64,000 nucleotides of DNA from Corynebacterium curieae (GTDB taxonomy: Bacteria > Actinomycetota > Actinomycetes > Mycobacteriales > Mycobacteriaceae). The stretch lies in assembly GCF_027570035.1 (NCBI RefSeq), contig NZ_JAKMUU010000007.1, positions 21,593 to 85,592 of the forward strand. Direction: 5' to 3'. This document shows positions 8,684 to 16,866 of this stretch, piece after piece. Each line of letters starts with the position of its first letter. Within the stretch, counting starts at the first letter, position 1. Position numbers and translations under genes: made by a program. Below the pieces are notes generated by a model. That model was given only the letters and a program-made list of their open reading frames with translations, had not been told where the DNA came from and did not search any database.

Positions 8684-9427
8684 GTGACTGCTACGCCCCC
8701 GTCGCCCGCCCCTGCCCCTCGCACGCAACGCCCGCCGCGGCAGCAGCAGCGGCCGGAGTCCGTGACGTATATGCTGTGGCTGTGGCTCGGCGCGCTGTGC
8801 GGCGAGGCCGTGCACCAGGTGCTCAACGTGGTGCTGACGCTGCTCAACCACGACGTACTCATGTCGCAGGCCAAGGAGATGGCCAAGTCCGCTCCGGCCG
8901 GCGTCGATGAAGCCCAGCTTTCCGACGCCTTCCTCCGCACCGCCGCCTACGGCTCCGTCGCCCTTTCGGCGGCCATTTCCCTGGCGATTATCGTGCTGCT
9001 GGCCTACCTGCTGCGGTCCCTGGCTGGCCGGAGCAAGCGGGCTGGCACCTCGCGGCGCGTGTGGTTCGCCTTCTCGCTCTACTTCGGATTCCGCATACTG
9101 CTGACCTTTATGGTCACCCCAGCCGGCGCAGACGTGCCCGATTGGCTCTTTGCCGCCGATGGCATGGTGCAAATTCTCGTTGGCGTCGCGGCGGTGCTCG
9201 GCCTGATTTTCTCCGTGCGGGCCGATACCCTGGATTACACCGGCGAGCTCGAGCAGATGCGCGAGCTGGAAAAAGAACTCGAGCAAGCGCAGCGCGAGAA
9301 GAAGCGCGCCGAGGAAGAGCGCAAGCGTTCCAAGGGCGACCAGCGCAGCAAGAGCGGCAGCAGCAAGAGCGATCGCACCAACCGCACTGACCGCGCTGAC
9401 CGGACCGACCGCGAGGATGAGCGATGA
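8684..9427 (+). CDS. Membrane protein with charged coiled C-terminal tail
   Basis: This 247-aa protein has a Pro/Arg-rich cytoplasmic N-terminus and about four hydrophobic helices (around YMLWLWLGALCGEAVHQVL, AISLAIIVLLAYLLRSL, ALYFGF-like LYFGFRILLTF, and MVQILVGVAAVLGLIF). A long charged helix follows (LEQMRELEKELEQAQREKKRAEEER). The extreme C-terminus is a short Arg/Asp/Thr repeat (TDRADRTDR). The GTG start has AAAGGA just upstream, ten nt after hemB. It overlaps the next gene by four bases. I recognise no function. Its place in the hem operon suggests a membrane-associated role, but that is only inference. Confidence 0.8.
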   Translation: MTATPPSPAPAPRTQRPPRQQQRPESVTYMLWLWLGALCGEAVHQVLNVVLTLLNHDVLMSQAKEMAKSAPAGVDEAQLSDAFLRTAAYGSVALSAAISLAIIVLLAYLLRSLAGRSKRAGTSRRVWFAFSLYFGFRILLTFMVTPAGADVPDWLFAADGMVQILVGVAAVLGLIFSVRADTLDYTGELEQMRELEKELEQAQREKKRAEEERKRSKGDQRSKSGSSKSDRTNRTDRADRTDREDER

Positions 9428-9915
9428 GCAATACCGATCGGCCCGGGCCCCGGGACTATAACCGGGCGGCCCGAAACTCCTCCGCCAACCAGAACCTCGA
9501 CGCATGGCCGCGGCCCCTGCGTTGGGCATATTGGGTACTCGTCGTCAGCGCCGTGCTCATGCTGGTCAGCGGCATGGTTGGCATCTTCGGCTCGGGCGGG
9601 CCGCAGGTGGAGCCCACGAACGCGCAAGTCGCGGAGTATCTCCACTCCAATCGCCTATTCGTCGCGGTGACCAATATCATCGGCGCCATCCTGCTTGCGC
9701 TTTTTGCCGCGCAACTGGCCGGCGGGTCCAAGTGGGCACGCCGCATCATCACCGCCGTCATCGCGTTCGCGCTTTTTACCAATATTGCCGCTCTCGCGCT
9801 CGGCATCGGCGGGCTCGGCCTGCTGATTATCCCCATCGCCTTGATCATCGCCCTCGCGCTGCTTTTCCAGCCGCAGTCCAACCGCTTCATCAAGGACCGC
9901 AGCTTGCGTGGCTAA
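9424..9915 (+). CDS. Small multi-pass membrane protein, unknown
   Basis: This 163-aa protein starts in an ATGA overlap with the upstream membrane gene. A polar N-terminus of about 30 residues (rich in Arg and Asn) is followed by four hydrophobic segments (WAYWVLVVSAVLMLVSGMVG, LFVAVTNIIGAILLALFAA, ITAVIAFALFTNIAALALG, LLIIPIALIIALALLF). No catalytic motif is visible. The tight overlap means the two membrane proteins are almost certainly made together. It ends 37 nt before hemE, and the hemE promoter lies in that gap. Confidence 0.8.
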   Translation: MSNTDRPGPRDYNRAARNSSANQNLDAWPRPLRWAYWVLVVSAVLMLVSGMVGIFGSGGPQVEPTNAQVAEYLHSNRLFVAVTNIIGAILLALFAAQLAGGSKWARRIITAVIAFALFTNIAALALGIGGLGLLIIPIALIIALALLFQPQSNRFIKDRSLRG

Positions 9916-9926
9916 TTAGCCCCTAC

Positions 9927-9946
9927 TCCAACTTTTGATTCATAAT
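9927..9946 (+). promoter_or_regulatory. hemE promoter with TCCAACTTTTG box
   Basis: TCCAACTTTTG (9927-9937) lies four bases upstream of a -10 like CATAAT (9941-9946). The hemE ATG begins only seven bases after the -10, so the transcript is probably leaderless. The same 11-mer occurs at the hemL promoter and, as half of a palindrome, upstream of ccsB. Confidence 0.6.
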
Positions 9947-9952
9947 TGGGGC

Positions 9953-10987
9953 ATGTCTCGAACACATCGTGCCCCGCTTATCGACGCCGCCCTCGGCCGC
10001 ACCCCCTCCCGACCCCCAGTCTGGTTCATGCGCCAGGCGGGCCGCTCGCTGCCGGAGTACCGCGCCGCCCGCGAGGGGATTAGCATGCTCGATTCTTGCT
10101 TCATGCCGGAGCTGCTGGCCGAGATAACACTGCAGCCGGTGCGCCGCCACGACGTCGACGCCGCCATTTTATTCTCCGATATCGTCGTCCCGCTTAAGTC
10201 CGCGGGTGTCAAGGTCGATATCGTGCCGGGCCGCGGGCCGGTGATGGAGCAGGCGGTGAGGAGCAGGGGGGACGTCGGCAAGCTGCCGGTGCTAGAGACC
10301 GACGTCCCCGAGGTCACCGAAGGCATCGCCCGCATCCTGGCCGAGCTCACCGATACCCAAGCGCTCATCGGTTTTGTCGGCGCGCCGTTCACGCTGGCTA
10401 GCTACCTCATTGAAGGCGGGCCGTCCAAGAATCACGAGCGCACCAAGGCGCTCATGCACGCCGAGCCAGAGACCTGGCACATGCTCATGCGCCGCCTAGT
10501 GCCCACCATCACCCACTTCCTGCAGGTGCAGGTCGACGCCGGCATCGATGCCATGCAGCTCTTTGATTCCTGGGCCGGCTACCTCAACGAGCGCGACTAT
10601 CGCGAGTTCGTACTGCCGTACTCGCGGCAAATCCTGGCCGGCGTGGAGATTCCACGCATCCACTTCGGCGTCGGCACCGGCGAGCTGCTGCCGGCCATGT
10701 CGGAGGCGGGGTCGGAAGTAATGGGCGTCGATTATCGCGTGCCTATGGACGCCGCGGCCGAGCGCGTGAGTGCCCGCGTGCTGCAGGGCAACCTCGACCC
10801 GGCCATGCTTTTTGCCGGCGACGATGCTGTGCGCCAGGCCGTGCGCACCATCCGCGGCGAGGTCGATAGGGCCCGCGAGCGCGGCGATATCGACGGCCAT
10901 ATCTGGAACCTCGGCCACGGGGTTCTGCCAACTACCGACGCGGAGGCCATCACCCGCGCCGTATCCATCATCCACGAGGAGGGCTAA
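9953..10987 (+). CDS. hemE: Uroporphyrinogen decarboxylase
   Basis: HemE removes the four acetate carboxyl groups of uroporphyrinogen III to give coproporphyrinogen III. The active-site motif PPVWFMRQAGRSLPEYR (Arg-rich, binds substrate carboxylates) is near the N-terminus. ILFSDIVVPL with the catalytic Asp, FVGAPFTLASYLIEGG and the C-terminal LGHGVLP are also present. The 344-aa length fits. The ATG at 9953 has no Shine-Dalgarno but lies at leaderless distance from a -10; a longer start at 9935 falls inside the promoter. It abuts the hemY start, forming a two-gene operon. Confidence 0.96.
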   Translation: MSRTHRAPLIDAALGRTPSRPPVWFMRQAGRSLPEYRAAREGISMLDSCFMPELLAEITLQPVRRHDVDAAILFSDIVVPLKSAGVKVDIVPGRGPVMEQAVRSRGDVGKLPVLETDVPEVTEGIARILAELTDTQALIGFVGAPFTLASYLIEGGPSKNHERTKALMHAEPETWHMLMRRLVPTITHFLQVQVDAGIDAMQLFDSWAGYLNERDYREFVLPYSRQILAGVEIPRIHFGVGTGELLPAMSEAGSEVMGVDYRVPMDAAAERVSARVLQGNLDPAMLFAGDDAVRQAVRTIRGEVDRARERGDIDGHIWNLGHGVLPTTDAEAITRAVSIIHEEG

Positions 10988-12367
10988 ATGCGTATTGCCA
11001 TTATTGGCGCCGGCCTGGCGGGCTTGACGGCCGCCTACGAGCTGCGCGATCACGACGTAGAGGTTTTCGAGGCCGCCGGCCGCATCGGCGGCAAGCTGTA
11101 CTCCGTGCCGTTTAACGACGGCCCGACCGACATGGGGGCCGAGGCCTTCCTCGCCCGCCGCCGCGACGCCGTCGAATTTATCGAATCCCTCGGCCTAGGC
11201 GGCAGCTTGGTCGAGCCCTCCGGCCTGCATTCGCTGGTGTACTCCGGCGAGCTTAAGCCGCTGCCGCGCGGCGGAATGATGGGCATTCCTTCGCACTCGG
11301 AGCCTGTCGCTCATTTGGTTTCGGCCGAAACCGCTCGCCGCATCGATAACGAGGAACCCTTTGAGTGGACGGCCGGCAGCGACGTCTCCGTGGGTCGCCT
11401 GGTGCGCCGGCAGTTTGGCGACGACCTCGTAGACCACGTCATCTCCGCCCTCCTCGGCGGCGTGTACTCTTGCTCGGCCGATGACCTGGGTTTGCGCGCG
11501 ACCATCCCGGCGCTGGCCGAGACCCTCGACGCATTATCCGAGCGCGGCCCAGTCACCCTCTCGGCCGCGGTTCGCTCGTTGGAAGAGGCCCGCGCGGCCA
11601 AGCCGAGCAGCGGCGGACCCGTCTTCCAGACCTTCCGCGGTGGATACGCGGAGCTCTACGAGGCACTGGCCGAGCAATCCCGCGCCAAAATCTACCTCGA
11701 TACCTTCATCTCCGGCATCACTCGCGAGGGCGAAAAATTCCGCCTAGCCGGCGCACCCGGCGACACCGCTCCCTTTGACCGCGTACTGGTGGCCACCCCG
11801 GCACCGACCGCAGCGCGGTTGCTACCCAAGGTCGCCCCGCAGGCGGCGGAGCGGCTGAAAGGGGTGAAGCTGGCGGCGTCGGCAGTTGTGGGCCTGAAAT
11901 TCGAGTCTGACACGGACCCGACCGGCAACGCGTTGCCGCAGAACTCCGGCATCCTCGTCGCCACCGACCAAGACGACGTTCACGCCAAGGCCTTCACCTT
12001 GTCCTCGCGAAAGTGGCCGCACTTGGCAGAGCGCGGCGGGGCTCTTGTGCGCGCCTCCTTCGGCCGCTTTGGCGATGACGCCATCGTCCGCGCCGAGGAA
12101 GATGACCTCGTCGACTACGCTCTCGATGACCTCCAGCGACTCACCGGCTTCGACGGCCGTGCCGCGGGCGTCGCCGAGATTTTTACCCAACGTTGGTTCG
12201 GCGGTTTGCCGCGCTACGACGCCGGTCACCTCGAAACCGTGGCCGGCGCGCGTGGCGCGCTCGCAGCGACGCCGGGTATCGATGCCACCGGTGCCTGGGC
12301 CGGCGGGGTTGGCGTCCCTAACGTCATTGCGGACGCCCGCGCGGCCGCCGCGCGTATCGTCCGCTAG
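10988..12367 (+). CDS. hemY: Coproporphyrinogen III / protoporphyrinogen oxidase (HemY/CgoX type)
   Basis: This 459-aa flavoprotein has the FAD-binding motif RIAIIGAGLAGLTAAYEL at the N-terminus, followed by EAAGRIGGKLYSV and MGAEAFLARR. The C-terminal FAD strand is AWAGGVGVPNVIADARAAA. In Actinobacteria and Firmicutes, enzymes of this type oxidise coproporphyrinogen III to coproporphyrin III in the coproporphyrin-dependent pathway, so CgoX is the better functional name, although family annotation often says protoporphyrinogen oxidase. The substrate is inferred from lineage, not from a residue I can see. It directly follows hemE with no gap. Confidence 0.93.
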   Translation: MRIAIIGAGLAGLTAAYELRDHDVEVFEAAGRIGGKLYSVPFNDGPTDMGAEAFLARRRDAVEFIESLGLGGSLVEPSGLHSLVYSGELKPLPRGGMMGIPSHSEPVAHLVSAETARRIDNEEPFEWTAGSDVSVGRLVRRQFGDDLVDHVISALLGGVYSCSADDLGLRATIPALAETLDALSERGPVTLSAAVRSLEEARAAKPSSGGPVFQTFRGGYAELYEALAEQSRAKIYLDTFISGITREGEKFRLAGAPGDTAPFDRVLVATPAPTAARLLPKVAPQAAERLKGVKLAASAVVGLKFESDTDPTGNALPQNSGILVATDQDDVHAKAFTLSSRKWPHLAERGGALVRASFGRFGDDAIVRAEEDDLVDYALDDLQRLTGFDGRAAGVAEIFTQRWFGGLPRYDAGHLETVAGARGALAATPGIDATGAWAGGVGVPNVIADARAAAARIVR

Positions 12368-12474
12368 CCGTGCCTGCTAGCCGTATCCACTAGCAATCGC
12401 AGCCCGGTCGTCACGGCATCGTACGCCGCGCGCCGTCCGATTCGCGCTGCGGCTTGGTGCGGGCACGCCAAAGG

Positions 12475-12496
12475 GGCAGCAGGGCTTCCTGCTGCC
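12475..12496. terminator. Hairpin between hemY and the HNH gene
   Basis: GGCAGCAGG and CCTGCTGCC form a perfect 9-bp stem with a 4-nt loop between two convergent genes. T runs on either side are short, so this may be a weak bidirectional terminator. Confidence 0.45.
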
Positions 12497-12514
12497 TTGC
12501 GGCGAGGCTGGGGA

Positions 12515-13585
12515 TTAGAGCTGTGGAGCCGCCGGGGCCGGCGGGACGGGCGCGTCCGGGCTGGGAGCTGGTGCGGGATCGGCCCATGGTGGCTGCCACA
12601 CCACGCGGCCTCGGCGTCGCACGAGGCGCCCGCGGATCGGTGGGGCATTTGGATCGTCGTCGTTGACGCCGTTGTGGTACGGGCAGCAGGTGGCGAGGTT
12701 TGCCATATTGGTATCGCCGCCGTGCCGCCACGCCTGCAAGTGGTGCACTTGGCATTTATCCGCTGGGTAATTGCACTCCAGCCACGGGCACACCGGATTT
12801 TCGGCAGCAGCCATGAGCCGCTGCTTTTCGCTGGCCATGCGCTCCGTGCGATAGAGGTTGACCGCGCCCTCGAAGGGGTGAACGAGGGTGATAAGGCCGC
12901 GCTCTGCCAGCGTGCGCGAGACGAGTTCCGTGCCGGTGATGCGGGCGCCGTTGGTGAGCTGGATGGTGATTTCCTCGCCGTCGCCGTCGATGATGCGGTC
13001 GAGCTCGTCGAGCGTGATGATCGCATTCGTCGTAATGGTCGGACGGGCGGCTGGGGCGGCGTCGGAAGGGGAAAAGAGCTCCGCAACGGAATCGAGAGGC
13101 GCGTCCTCGTCCAGGCTGGATTCCAAGTCAGCGATGAGCGAGGAAGGCCCGGTAATCGCGAGGGTCCACGGCGCGTCCTTGCGGCGGCGGATGCGCACGC
13201 CGGGGCGCGGCGGGGCTGGGGGATTGAGCTCGCGCAGCTTCTTGCGCGCCAGCTTTTCCATCTCATCGGTATCGGCGGCGGTGCGGCACAGCTCCACGCG
13301 CAGGCGCCAGGCATCGCGCTTGGTCTTGGCGCGGGAAGCGTAGCGCTCGATAACCTCCAGCGTGGGCAGTGGGTGGGCGCGGTCGCGGGCGGCGGTAACC
13401 GCCTGGCGTTGGAGGCGGGTAAAGGAGGTGGGGGCAAAGAGGGCGTCGGCAAGCGTGAGCAAGGTGCGGGCCGTCTTATTGGGCGCCCCGGCGGCGCGCA
13501 GTTGGTCTTCAGACATGCCGGCGCACCCGGCAACGATGTCGATGCCGGGCGCCAAGGCCGTGAGATAAGTCTGAAGAGCTGTCAT
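12515..13585 (-). CDS. HNH endonuclease-domain protein (DUF222/13E12-like)
   Basis: The C-terminal third has a classic HNH nuclease domain: CPWLECNYPADKCQVHHLQAWRHGG, then NLATCCPYHN, with the metal cysteine pairs and the HH/N/H residues in place. The N-terminal two thirds are helical and resemble the DUF222-type region common in corynebacterial and mycobacterial 13E12-family proteins. A Pro/Ala-rich tail follows the nuclease. The start at 13585 (MTALQTYLTALAPG) is chosen over 13636, whose extra residues are Arg-rich and atypical. Many actinobacteria carry several copies, and the biological role of the family is not settled. Two perfect DnaA boxes lie in its upstream region. Confidence 0.85.
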   Translation of the reverse strand: MTALQTYLTALAPGIDIVAGCAGMSEDQLRAAGAPNKTARTLLTLADALFAPTSFTRLQRQAVTAARDRAHPLPTLEVIERYASRAKTKRDAWRLRVELCRTAADTDEMEKLARKKLRELNPPAPPRPGVRIRRRKDAPWTLAITGPSSLIADLESSLDEDAPLDSVAELFSPSDAAPAARPTITTNAIITLDELDRIIDGDGEEITIQLTNGARITGTELVSRTLAERGLITLVHPFEGAVNLYRTERMASEKQRLMAAAENPVCPWLECNYPADKCQVHHLQAWRHGGDTNMANLATCCPYHNGVNDDDPNAPPIRGRLVRRRGRVVWQPPWADPAPAPSPDAPVPPAPAAPQL

Positions 13586-13639
13586 GCCCCGCAGCCTAAG
13601 CCACGGCGCGCAACCCACGCGAGGGCGAGCGCGCAAACC

Positions 13640-13705
13640 TGTGGATAACTAGGGCCGAAAGGGCGAAAATCGGCCCGCACGCCCGGCGGGCCTGTGGATA
13701 ACTAG
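13640..13705. promoter_or_regulatory. Pair of perfect DnaA boxes in a repeated 15-mer
   Basis: TGTGGATAA, the complement of the consensus DnaA box TTATCCACA, occurs at 13640-13648 and 13693-13701. Both are inside the identical 15-mer CCTGTGGATAACTAG, 53 bp apart. Between them lies a hairpin (GGGCCGA / TCGGCCC, 13652-13676). The region is upstream of the HNH gene and immediately after the dehydrogenase stop codon on the same strand. Confidence 0.6.
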
Positions 13706-14550
13706 CCCTTATTGCGGAAGACGAAGATGGAGGAGAAGTCCTGATTGCCGTGGCCCATGGCTTGCATCTCCTCGAAACGGCCGATGGCGGCGGTAAGGGC
13801 GGGCAGCGGCTTGGTGGAGGTCATCTCCATGAGCTTGGCGTCCTTGGCCAGGGCGTCGACGGTGAAATCGCCCGGGTCGGTATTGCGCTCGCCGGTGATA
13901 AACGGCGCCTTCATATTGGCGATGAAGGACAGGCCGGTGATATCGAGCATCTGCAGCACGACCTCGGAGTCTAGGCCCTCGGACTCGCCGAGCTGCAGGG
14001 CTTCGAGCAGGCCCTCGGCGGTGACGGCGAGCGCGAGGTTCGCCAGCAGCTTTCCGATGGCCGCCGTGGCCGCCGCCTCCACTCCGATGAGCTTGTCTTC
14101 GCCCGCCCAGGACTCGGCGAGGGACATGGCTTGCTCACGGCGGGCGTCGTCAGGCGTGCCGACATAGACGCCGAGCTTGCCCTCGCGGGCCGGGCCAAGC
14201 GTGCCGACGACAGGGGCGTGGACGTAGGTCTCCACGGCGGCGGCGAACTCGCGGGCATCGTTGGGCGAGACGGTGGTGGTATCGATCCACGTCACGCCCG
14301 CGGGGATGAGTTGCGGCTCGATGACGACCTCGCGGACATCGTCGGGCCCGAAGAGCGAGGTGATGATGACCTCGGCGTTCGCTACGGCGTCGGTGGGCGT
14401 TGCGGCGAGCTCGGCGCCTTCCTCCACGAGCGGCTGGGCGCGCTCGGCGGTGCGGTTCCAGACGGTCATCTCGATGCCGTCCTGCTCATTGAGCAGGCGG
14501 CGGGCTAGTTCGGTTCCCATGCGGCCAGTTCCAAGAAATGCAATCCTCAT
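13702..14550 (-). CDS. NAD(P)-binding beta-hydroxyacid dehydrogenase-like protein
   Basis: This 282-aa protein belongs to the 6-phosphogluconate / 3-hydroxyisobutyrate dehydrogenase superfamily. The Rossmann motif is MRIAFLGTGRMGTELARRLL, followed by VTWIDTTTVSPNDA (substrate-binding region). The catalytic-lysine segment reads AAIGKLLANLALAVTAEGL, and an all-helical C-terminal domain completes it. The substrate is unknown. The related imine reductases share this layout but usually have Asp or Tyr instead of the Lys seen here. The start at 14550 matches the Rossmann strand; the longer frame upstream is on the opposite strand of the riboswitch. It is divergent from the guanidine exporter gene. 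Confidence 0.85.
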   Translation of the reverse strand: MRIAFLGTGRMGTELARRLLNEQDGIEMTVWNRTAERAQPLVEEGAELAATPTDAVANAEVIITSLFGPDDVREVVIEPQLIPAGVTWIDTTTVSPNDAREFAAAVETYVHAPVVGTLGPAREGKLGVYVGTPDDARREQAMSLAESWAGEDKLIGVEAAATAAIGKLLANLALAVTAEGLLEALQLGESEGLDSEVVLQMLDITGLSFIANMKAPFITGERNTDPGDFTVDALAKDAKLMEMTSTKPLPALTAAIGRFEEMQAMGHGNQDFSSIFVFRNKG

Positions 14551-14601
14551 GCTTTCCCAGTGTGCCATCATTGGGTGCAGGCTCGCCGCCTTTCGCGTGG
14601 G

Positions 14602-14644
14602 CCCCGGACGAGGGAGCCGTACCCGGCGACGCGAAAAGACGGCC
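14602..14644 (+). ncRNA. Guanidine-III riboswitch (mini-ykkC-III type)
   Basis: The segment contains CCGGACGAGG, then GCCGTACCCGG, then AAAAGACGGC. This is the same order and nearly the same bases as the crystallised Thermobifida fusca guanidine-III aptamer as I recall it. Stem GCCGT (14616-14620) pairs with ACGGC (14639-14643). CCGG (14604-14607) pairs with CCGG (14623-14626) to form the pseudoknot. The ribosome-binding site AGGAAG begins directly after the aptamer and the ATG follows six bases later, so guanidine binding most likely controls translation of the SMR exporter. Confidence 0.88.
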
Positions 14645-14655
14645 AGGAAGCAGCT

Positions 14656-14970
14656 ATGGCGTGGTTCATCTTGATTTTCTCCGGCACATTCGAGGCCGTG
14701 TGGGCGGCGGCGCTGGATAAGTCCGCAGGTTTTACTCGCCTGTGGCCCTCGCTCATTTTCCTCGTGGCTTGCGCGATTTCCATGGGCGGGCTGGCGTGGG
14801 CGATGCGCAGCATCCCGGTGGGCACGGCCTATGCGGTGTGGGCGGGAGTTGGCGCATCGGTGGCGGTTATTTATTCCTTCGCCGCCGGTCACGAGGCCGC
14901 CACGGCGTGGAAGGTGTTATTCCTCGCCATGATCATCGGCGGCATTGTGGGGCTGAAAGCGGTGAGCTAG
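14656..14970 (+). CDS. gdx: SMR-family guanidinium exporter (Gdx/SugE type)
   Basis: This 104-aa protein has four transmembrane helices typical of small multidrug resistance transporters. The essential membrane glutamate is Glu13 in ILIFSGTFEAVWAAAL. The stretch LAWAMRSIPVGTAYAVWAGVGA is nearly identical to E. coli Gdx (formerly SugE), which exchanges guanidinium for protons. A guanidine-III riboswitch overlaps its ribosome-binding region, which strongly supports guanidinium export over quaternary-amine export. It probably works as a dual-topology homodimer, since there is no partner gene. Its last four bases overlap the convergent lipoprotein gene. Confidence 0.92.
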   Translation: MAWFILIFSGTFEAVWAAALDKSAGFTRLWPSLIFLVACAISMGGLAWAMRSIPVGTAYAVWAGVGASVAVIYSFAAGHEAATAWKVLFLAMIIGGIVGLKAVS

Positions 14971-15449
14971 AGGCTCGGAATGCGCGGCGCGGGCGGCAGC
15001 GGCAACTCCGGCGGGGCGGGCGCAGGCACGGCCGGCACATCAGGCACCGCGTCCTCGATGCGACCGCGCACCTCGTGCGGCGGGATATTTAGGTTTGGCA
15101 GGCCGCTTTTATCCCGCGCGGGCGGGCGCGGAGCCGGCGCCGCAGGTTGCGGGCGAGGTGCAGGTGCGGGTCGCTGCTGGGGTGCGGGCGTCGGGCCAGG
15201 ACGCGAACTAGGCGCAGGAGCAGGCGCCCCGTCCGCTGGCGAAGGCTCCGCGGCCGACGGCGGAGGAGGGGTCGGGTCCTCACTCGACAGGTCGCGCGGG
15301 GTGAGCGGGCGGGGAGGAGGCTGCCAGGAGGGGGCGTCGGCAAGCGGGGTAGCACCCACCGAGGTAGGCAGCGGCCGCTCGGGCTCGGGCTGGGCGCAGC
15401 CGGCGAGGCAGAAAGCGGCCAGGATGGCGAAAATGAGAGTGCGCTGCAT
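14967..15449 (-). CDS. Proline-rich lipoprotein, unknown
   Basis: The N-terminus is a lipoprotein signal peptide (MQRTLIFAILAAFCLAGCAQP) with lipobox LAGC, so Cys18 would be the lipidated residue and the protein would be anchored to the outer face of the membrane. About 90 residues of Pro/Ala-rich low-complexity sequence follow, then a short less repetitive segment (LPNLNIPPHEVRGRIEDAVPD). There is no catalytic domain, and a cell-wall-spanning or tether role is only a guess. It is convergent with and overlaps the end of the guanidinium exporter gene, and divergent from hemL. Confidence 0.75.
   Translation of the reverse strand: MQRTLIFAILAAFCLAGCAQPEPERPLPTSVGATPLADAPSWQPPPRPLTPRDLSSEDPTPPPPSAAEPSPADGAPAPAPSSRPGPTPAPQQRPAPAPRPQPAAPAPRPPARDKSGLPNLNIPPHEVRGRIEDAVPDVPAVPAPAPPELPLPPAPRIPSL
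15327..15345. repeat. Member of a dispersed short repeat (core CGTCGGCAAGC / GCTTGCCGACG)
   Basis: The 11-mer CGTCGGCAAGC occurs exactly at 10273, 13444, 15335, 18290, 28588, 39487, 43010 and 45418 on the plus strand, and as its complement at 16228, 21766, 27338 and 32967. At this site it extends to the 19-mer GCTTGCCGACGCCCCCTCC read on the minus strand. Copies with one mismatch of this longer form lie in gene-free DNA at 44470-44488 and 52992-53010 (plus strand). Confidence 0.6.
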
Positions 15450-15515
15450 TGAAAATCCCCCCGAATTGAAAAGTGCAACGCCCCGAAGTTTAGCGGCTCA
15501 CTGTGAATCGCGCAG

Positions 15516-15549
15516 TCCAACTTTTGTATAGCGCGCGAATCGCTAGAAT
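15516..15549 (+). promoter_or_regulatory. hemL promoter with TCCAACTTTTG box
   Basis: TCCAACTTTTG lies at 15516-15526, overlapping the -35 position, and TAGAAT at 15544-15549 is the -10. The hemL ATG is at 15557, so the mRNA is probably leaderless. The 11-mer is identical to that at hemE. Confidence 0.65.
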
Positions 15550-15556
15550 GTCAGAC

Positions 15557-16858
15557 ATGCCTAATACTTCCCAGTCGCAACAGTGGTTTGAGCGTTCTTC
15601 CAAGGTGATTCCGGGCGGGGTGAACTCGCCGGTGCGCGCGTTTGGCTCCGTGGGCGGCCAGGCTCGCGTGATTGAGCGCGGCGCGGGCTCGCGCCTGTGG
15701 GACGTCGACGGCAATGAGTACGTTGACCTGGTCAGTTCCTATGGCCCGATGATTCACGGCAACGCCCACCCGGAGATTGTGGAGGCCGTGCAAAAGGCGG
15801 CTGCGGACGGTTTGAGCTTCGGCTCGCCCACGGAGGGTGAGGCCTTGCTTGCGGAGGCCATCGTGTCGCGCACCGCGGCCGATAAGGTGCGCATGGTCAA
15901 CTCCGGCACCGAGGCCACCATGTCTGCGGTGCGCCTGGCCCGCGGCTACACCGGCCGCGCCAAGGTGCTGAAGTTCGAGGGTTGCTACCACGGCCATGTG
16001 GATGCGCTTTTGGCCTCGGCCGGCTCCGGTGTGGCGACTTTTGCGCTGCCGGATTCTCCGGGCGTGACGGGTGCGACGGCGGCCGATACCATCGTTGTTC
16101 CTTATAACGATATCGATGCCGTGCGCGAGGCATTTGCGCAGCACCCGGGCGAGATTGCCTGCATTATTGCGGAGGCCTCGGCCGGCAACATGGGCACCGT
16201 GGCACCGGAGGGGGGCTTCAATGCCGCGCTTGCCGACGTCGCCCATAGCGACGGCGCCCTCCTCATCCTCGACGAGGTCATGACCGGCTTCCGCACCTCT
16301 TATAAGGGCTGGTACGGCGTCGACGGTGTGGCGGCGGACCTGGTGACCTTTGGCAAGGTCGTCTCCGGTGGCCTGCCGGCCGCTGCCTTCGGTGGCCGCG
16401 CCGAAGTCATGGACTACCTCGCGCCGGAAGGGCCGGTCTACCAGGCAGGTACGCTATCCGGAAACCCAGTGGCCATGGCCTCCGGCCTGAAGTCTTTGGA
16501 GCTGGCCGATGAATCGCTCTACGAGCGCCTGCAGGCCAACGCGGATCGCTTGACCGGCATGATTTCCTCCGCGCTGTCGGCCGAGGGTGTAGCGCACCAT
16601 ATTCAGCGCGCGTCCTCGATGTTCTCCATCCGCTTTGCCGAGGGCGAGGGCCGCAACTTTGCCGATATGCAGGCGGCCGAGACCTTCCGCTTCACCCCGT
16701 TCTTCCACGCCCTGCTGGATAACGGCATCTACGTCGCGCCAAGCCCATTCGAGACCTGGTTTGTCTCGGATGCGCTTAACGACGCCGACTTTGAACTCAT
16801 CGAAGCCGCCCTCAAGCCCGCCGCCCAGGCCGCGGCCGCCGCGCGTCCCGCACACTAA
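15557..16858 (+). CDS. hemL: Glutamate-1-semialdehyde 2,1-aminomutase
   Basis: HemL converts glutamate-1-semialdehyde, made by HemA, to 5-aminolevulinate using PLP. Diagnostic stretches are [13 protein letters not shown] at the N-terminus, [29 protein letters not shown], and the PLP lysine in [19 protein letters not shown]. The 433-aa length is standard. The ATG at 15557 is preferred because it sits eight bases after the -10 box (leaderless); upstream in-frame starts at 15503 and 15548 fall in the promoter. It begins a run of tightly spaced genes: hemL, the phosphatase, the thioredoxin, ccdA and resB. Confidence 0.97.
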   Translation: MPNTSQSQQWFERSSKVIPGGVNSPVRAFGSVGGQARVIERGAGSRLWDVDGNEYVDLVSSYGPMIHGNAHPEIVEAVQKAAADGLSFGSPTEGEALLAEAIVSRTAADKVRMVNSGTEATMSAVRLARGYTGRAKVLKFEGCYHGHVDALLASAGSGVATFALPDSPGVTGATAADTIVVPYNDIDAVREAFAQHPGEIACIIAEASAGNMGTVAPEGGFNAALADVAHSDGALLILDEVMTGFRTSYKGWYGVDGVAADLVTFGKVVSGGLPAAAFGGRAEVMDYLAPEGPVYQAGTLSGNPVAMASGLKSLELADESLYERLQANADRLTGMISSALSAEGVAHHIQRASSMFSIRFAEGEGRNFADMQAAETFRFTPFFHALLDNGIYVAPSPFETWFVSDALNDADFELIEAALKPAAQAAAAARPAH

Positions 16859-16866
16859 GGAGAGAC

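Noticed and set aside
14560..14655. Longer N-terminus for the SMR exporter
   Set aside because: It would be translated through the riboswitch aptamer. The ATG at 14656 aligns with known Gdx proteins.
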